Shown piece after piece: positions 63,146 through 64,000 of a DNA stretch of 64,000 nt. The stretch comes from Sulfitobacter sp. S190. Lineage in GTDB: Bacteria; Pseudomonadota; Alphaproteobacteria; Rhodobacterales; Rhodobacteraceae. The translations under genes and the position numbers were made by a program. The stretch spans positions 2,418,001 through 2,482,000 of the forward strand of contig NZ_CP081120.1 of the NCBI RefSeq assembly GCF_025141935.1, given 5' to 3'. Every line of letters starts with the position of its first letter. Position 1 is the stretch's first letter. Below the pieces are notes generated by a model, which was given only the letters and a program-made list of their open reading frames with translations, was not told the origin of the DNA and did no database searches.

Positions 63146-64000
63146 TCACCGGCTCAGACGCAACAATCTGCCACCTGCCCCGTCGAGGATCAGGATCGCG
63201 CCGTCGCGGTCGATCTCCACGTCGCGCACGCGCATTTCACCCGTCAGGAACCGTTCTTCGCCGCTGACCCGGTTGCCTTCCAGCGTGAGGCGTACCAAAC
63301 CGCCGGGGTTCAGCGACGAGGCCAGCACATCGCCCTGCCAGTCGGCAAACATGTCCCCGTCGTAAAAGGCAAAGCCACCGGGCGCGATCACCGGATCCCA
63401 GTAGTACCGCGGCTGGGTGAAGCCTTCGCCGCTGCTTTGTCCCGAGCCAATGTCACCGCCCGAGTAGCGGATGCCGTAGCTGACCACGGGCCAGCCGTAG
63501 TTCGCGCCCGCCTCGATCAGGTTGAGTTCGTCCCCGCCGCGGGGGCCGTGCTCGAGGGTCCACAGCGCGCCGGTGTCGGGGTGCACATCGGCGCCCTGCA
63601 CGTTGCGGTGGCCCAGTGTATAAACGGCGGTGCCAAAGGGGTTGCCGGAGGCCGCCTCACCGTTTGGCGTGACGCGCACGACCTTGCCGTAGGTCTTGTC
63701 GAGATCCTGCGCATAGACCCGTTCGGCCAGCGACGAGTGTTCGCCCGTGGTGATGTAGACATGCCCGTTCAGCGGGACCACGCGGCTGCCGTAGTGTTTG
63801 GTGGTGGGCGACGGGGGCGATTGCACGAAGATGTCGCGCACATCCGTCAGCGCGCTTCCGTCGGCGCTGAGCACGCCGCGGGCCGCGGCGGTGGCGGACA
63901 TGTTGTCTGGCATCCGCTTGGCGTAGCTGAGGTAGATCACGCGGCTGGTGGCGAAATCCTCGGCCAGTGCCACGTCGAGCAGCCCCCCCTGCCCGGCCGC
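63146..64000 (-). CDS. PQQ-dependent sugar dehydrogenase, N-terminus outside the window
   Basis: At least 285 codons; the frame runs through base 64000, where it encodes GQGGLLDVALAEDF, so the true start lies beyond the edge. Repeated six-bladed propeller sequence: HYGSRVVPLNGHVYITTGEHS, LGHRNVQGADVHPDTGALWTLEHGPRGGDELN, YGWPVVSYGIRYSG and LASSLNPGGLVRLTL. These match the glucose/sorbosone (aldose sugar) dehydrogenase family, periplasmic quinoproteins. The Arg and His in GHRNVQ are typical PQQ contacts. Confidence 0.93.
   Translation of the reverse strand, partial: AAGQGGLLDVALAEDFATSRVIYLSYAKRMPDNMSATAAARGVLSADGSALTDVRDIFVQSPPSPTTKHYGSRVVPLNGHVYITTGEHSSLAERVYAQDLDKTYGKVVRVTPNGEAASGNPFGTAVYTLGHRNVQGADVHPDTGALWTLEHGPRGGDELNLIEAGANYGWPVVSYGIRYSGGDIGSGQSSGEGFTQPRYYWDPVIAPGGFAFYDGDMFADWQGDVLASSLNPGGLVRLTLEGNRVSGEERFLTGEMRVRDVEIDRDGAILILDGAGGRLLRLSR

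Overview
This 64 kb window is a high-G+C, densely coded alphaproteobacterial chromosome segment. The gene content points to a marine member of the Roseobacter group (Rhodobacteraceae). It carries a DddL-type DMSP lyase, a PHA storage locus with PhaR and phasin, a cobalt-type nitrile hydratase, DUF1194, DUF2842 and DUF2937 family proteins, and many operons in which an ATGA overlap couples neighbouring genes. I see no rRNA, tRNA, CRISPR array or prophage. All identifications come from reading the sequence and recalling protein families; no database search was run.

Layout. 1-4.1 kb: the C-terminal part of a long, very acidic protein, then purA and small membrane proteins. 4.1-5.7 kb: a leftward nthA-nthB-accessory operon for Co-type nitrile hydratase. 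5.9-10.8 kb: secG, pyrG, rlmJ, a DUF1330 protein and two tandem TerB-fold genes. 10.9-20.3 kb: a polar amino-acid/amine ABC transporter (ATPase, binding protein, two permeases) followed by two glutamine-synthetase-like enzymes, a class I amidotransferase and an FAD amine oxidoreductase, which together look like a gamma-glutamyl-polyamine (Puu-like) catabolic route; a DegT-type aminotransferase closes it. 20.3-24.8 kb: the PHA locus (phaR, phasin, phaC, divergent phaZ), whose three promoter regions share a GCA-N1-2-TGCAGC motif that is probably the PhaR operator. 24.8-33.1 kb: hydrolases, a VOC protein, an ArsR-SRPBCC fusion, MAPEG and two MFS transporters. 33.2-37.9 kb: thrS, then a bufferin-type copper-metallophore operon (precursor, MNIO/DUF692 enzyme, DUF2063 partner, DoxX). 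37.9-41.7 kb: two ArsC/Spx-like paralogues around a cold-shock gene, a REP-associated tyrosine transposase with three REP copies, an A+T-rich HEPN gene and thyX. 41.9-44.4 kb: a surface lipoprotein and its Slam outer-membrane exporter (type XI secretion). 44.5-55.5 kb: glyoxalase I, two tandem DUF1194 genes, regulators, an SdhE-like factor, an aspartate aminotransferase, a MATE pump, hydrolases, an AhpD-like protein and dddL. 55.6-64 kb: parE, a cytochrome c, a 28-residue membrane peptide, a lipoprotein metalloprotease-like gene, an Ldh-family reductase, lolD/lolC, DUF2937 and a truncated PQQ sugar dehydrogenase.

The most notable systems are the bufferin operon, the Slam/lipoprotein pair, the PhaR-like operator set, the orphan HEPN gene that begins one base after thyX, and an ABC permease whose coding frame runs well upstream of its first ATG without a usual start codon.
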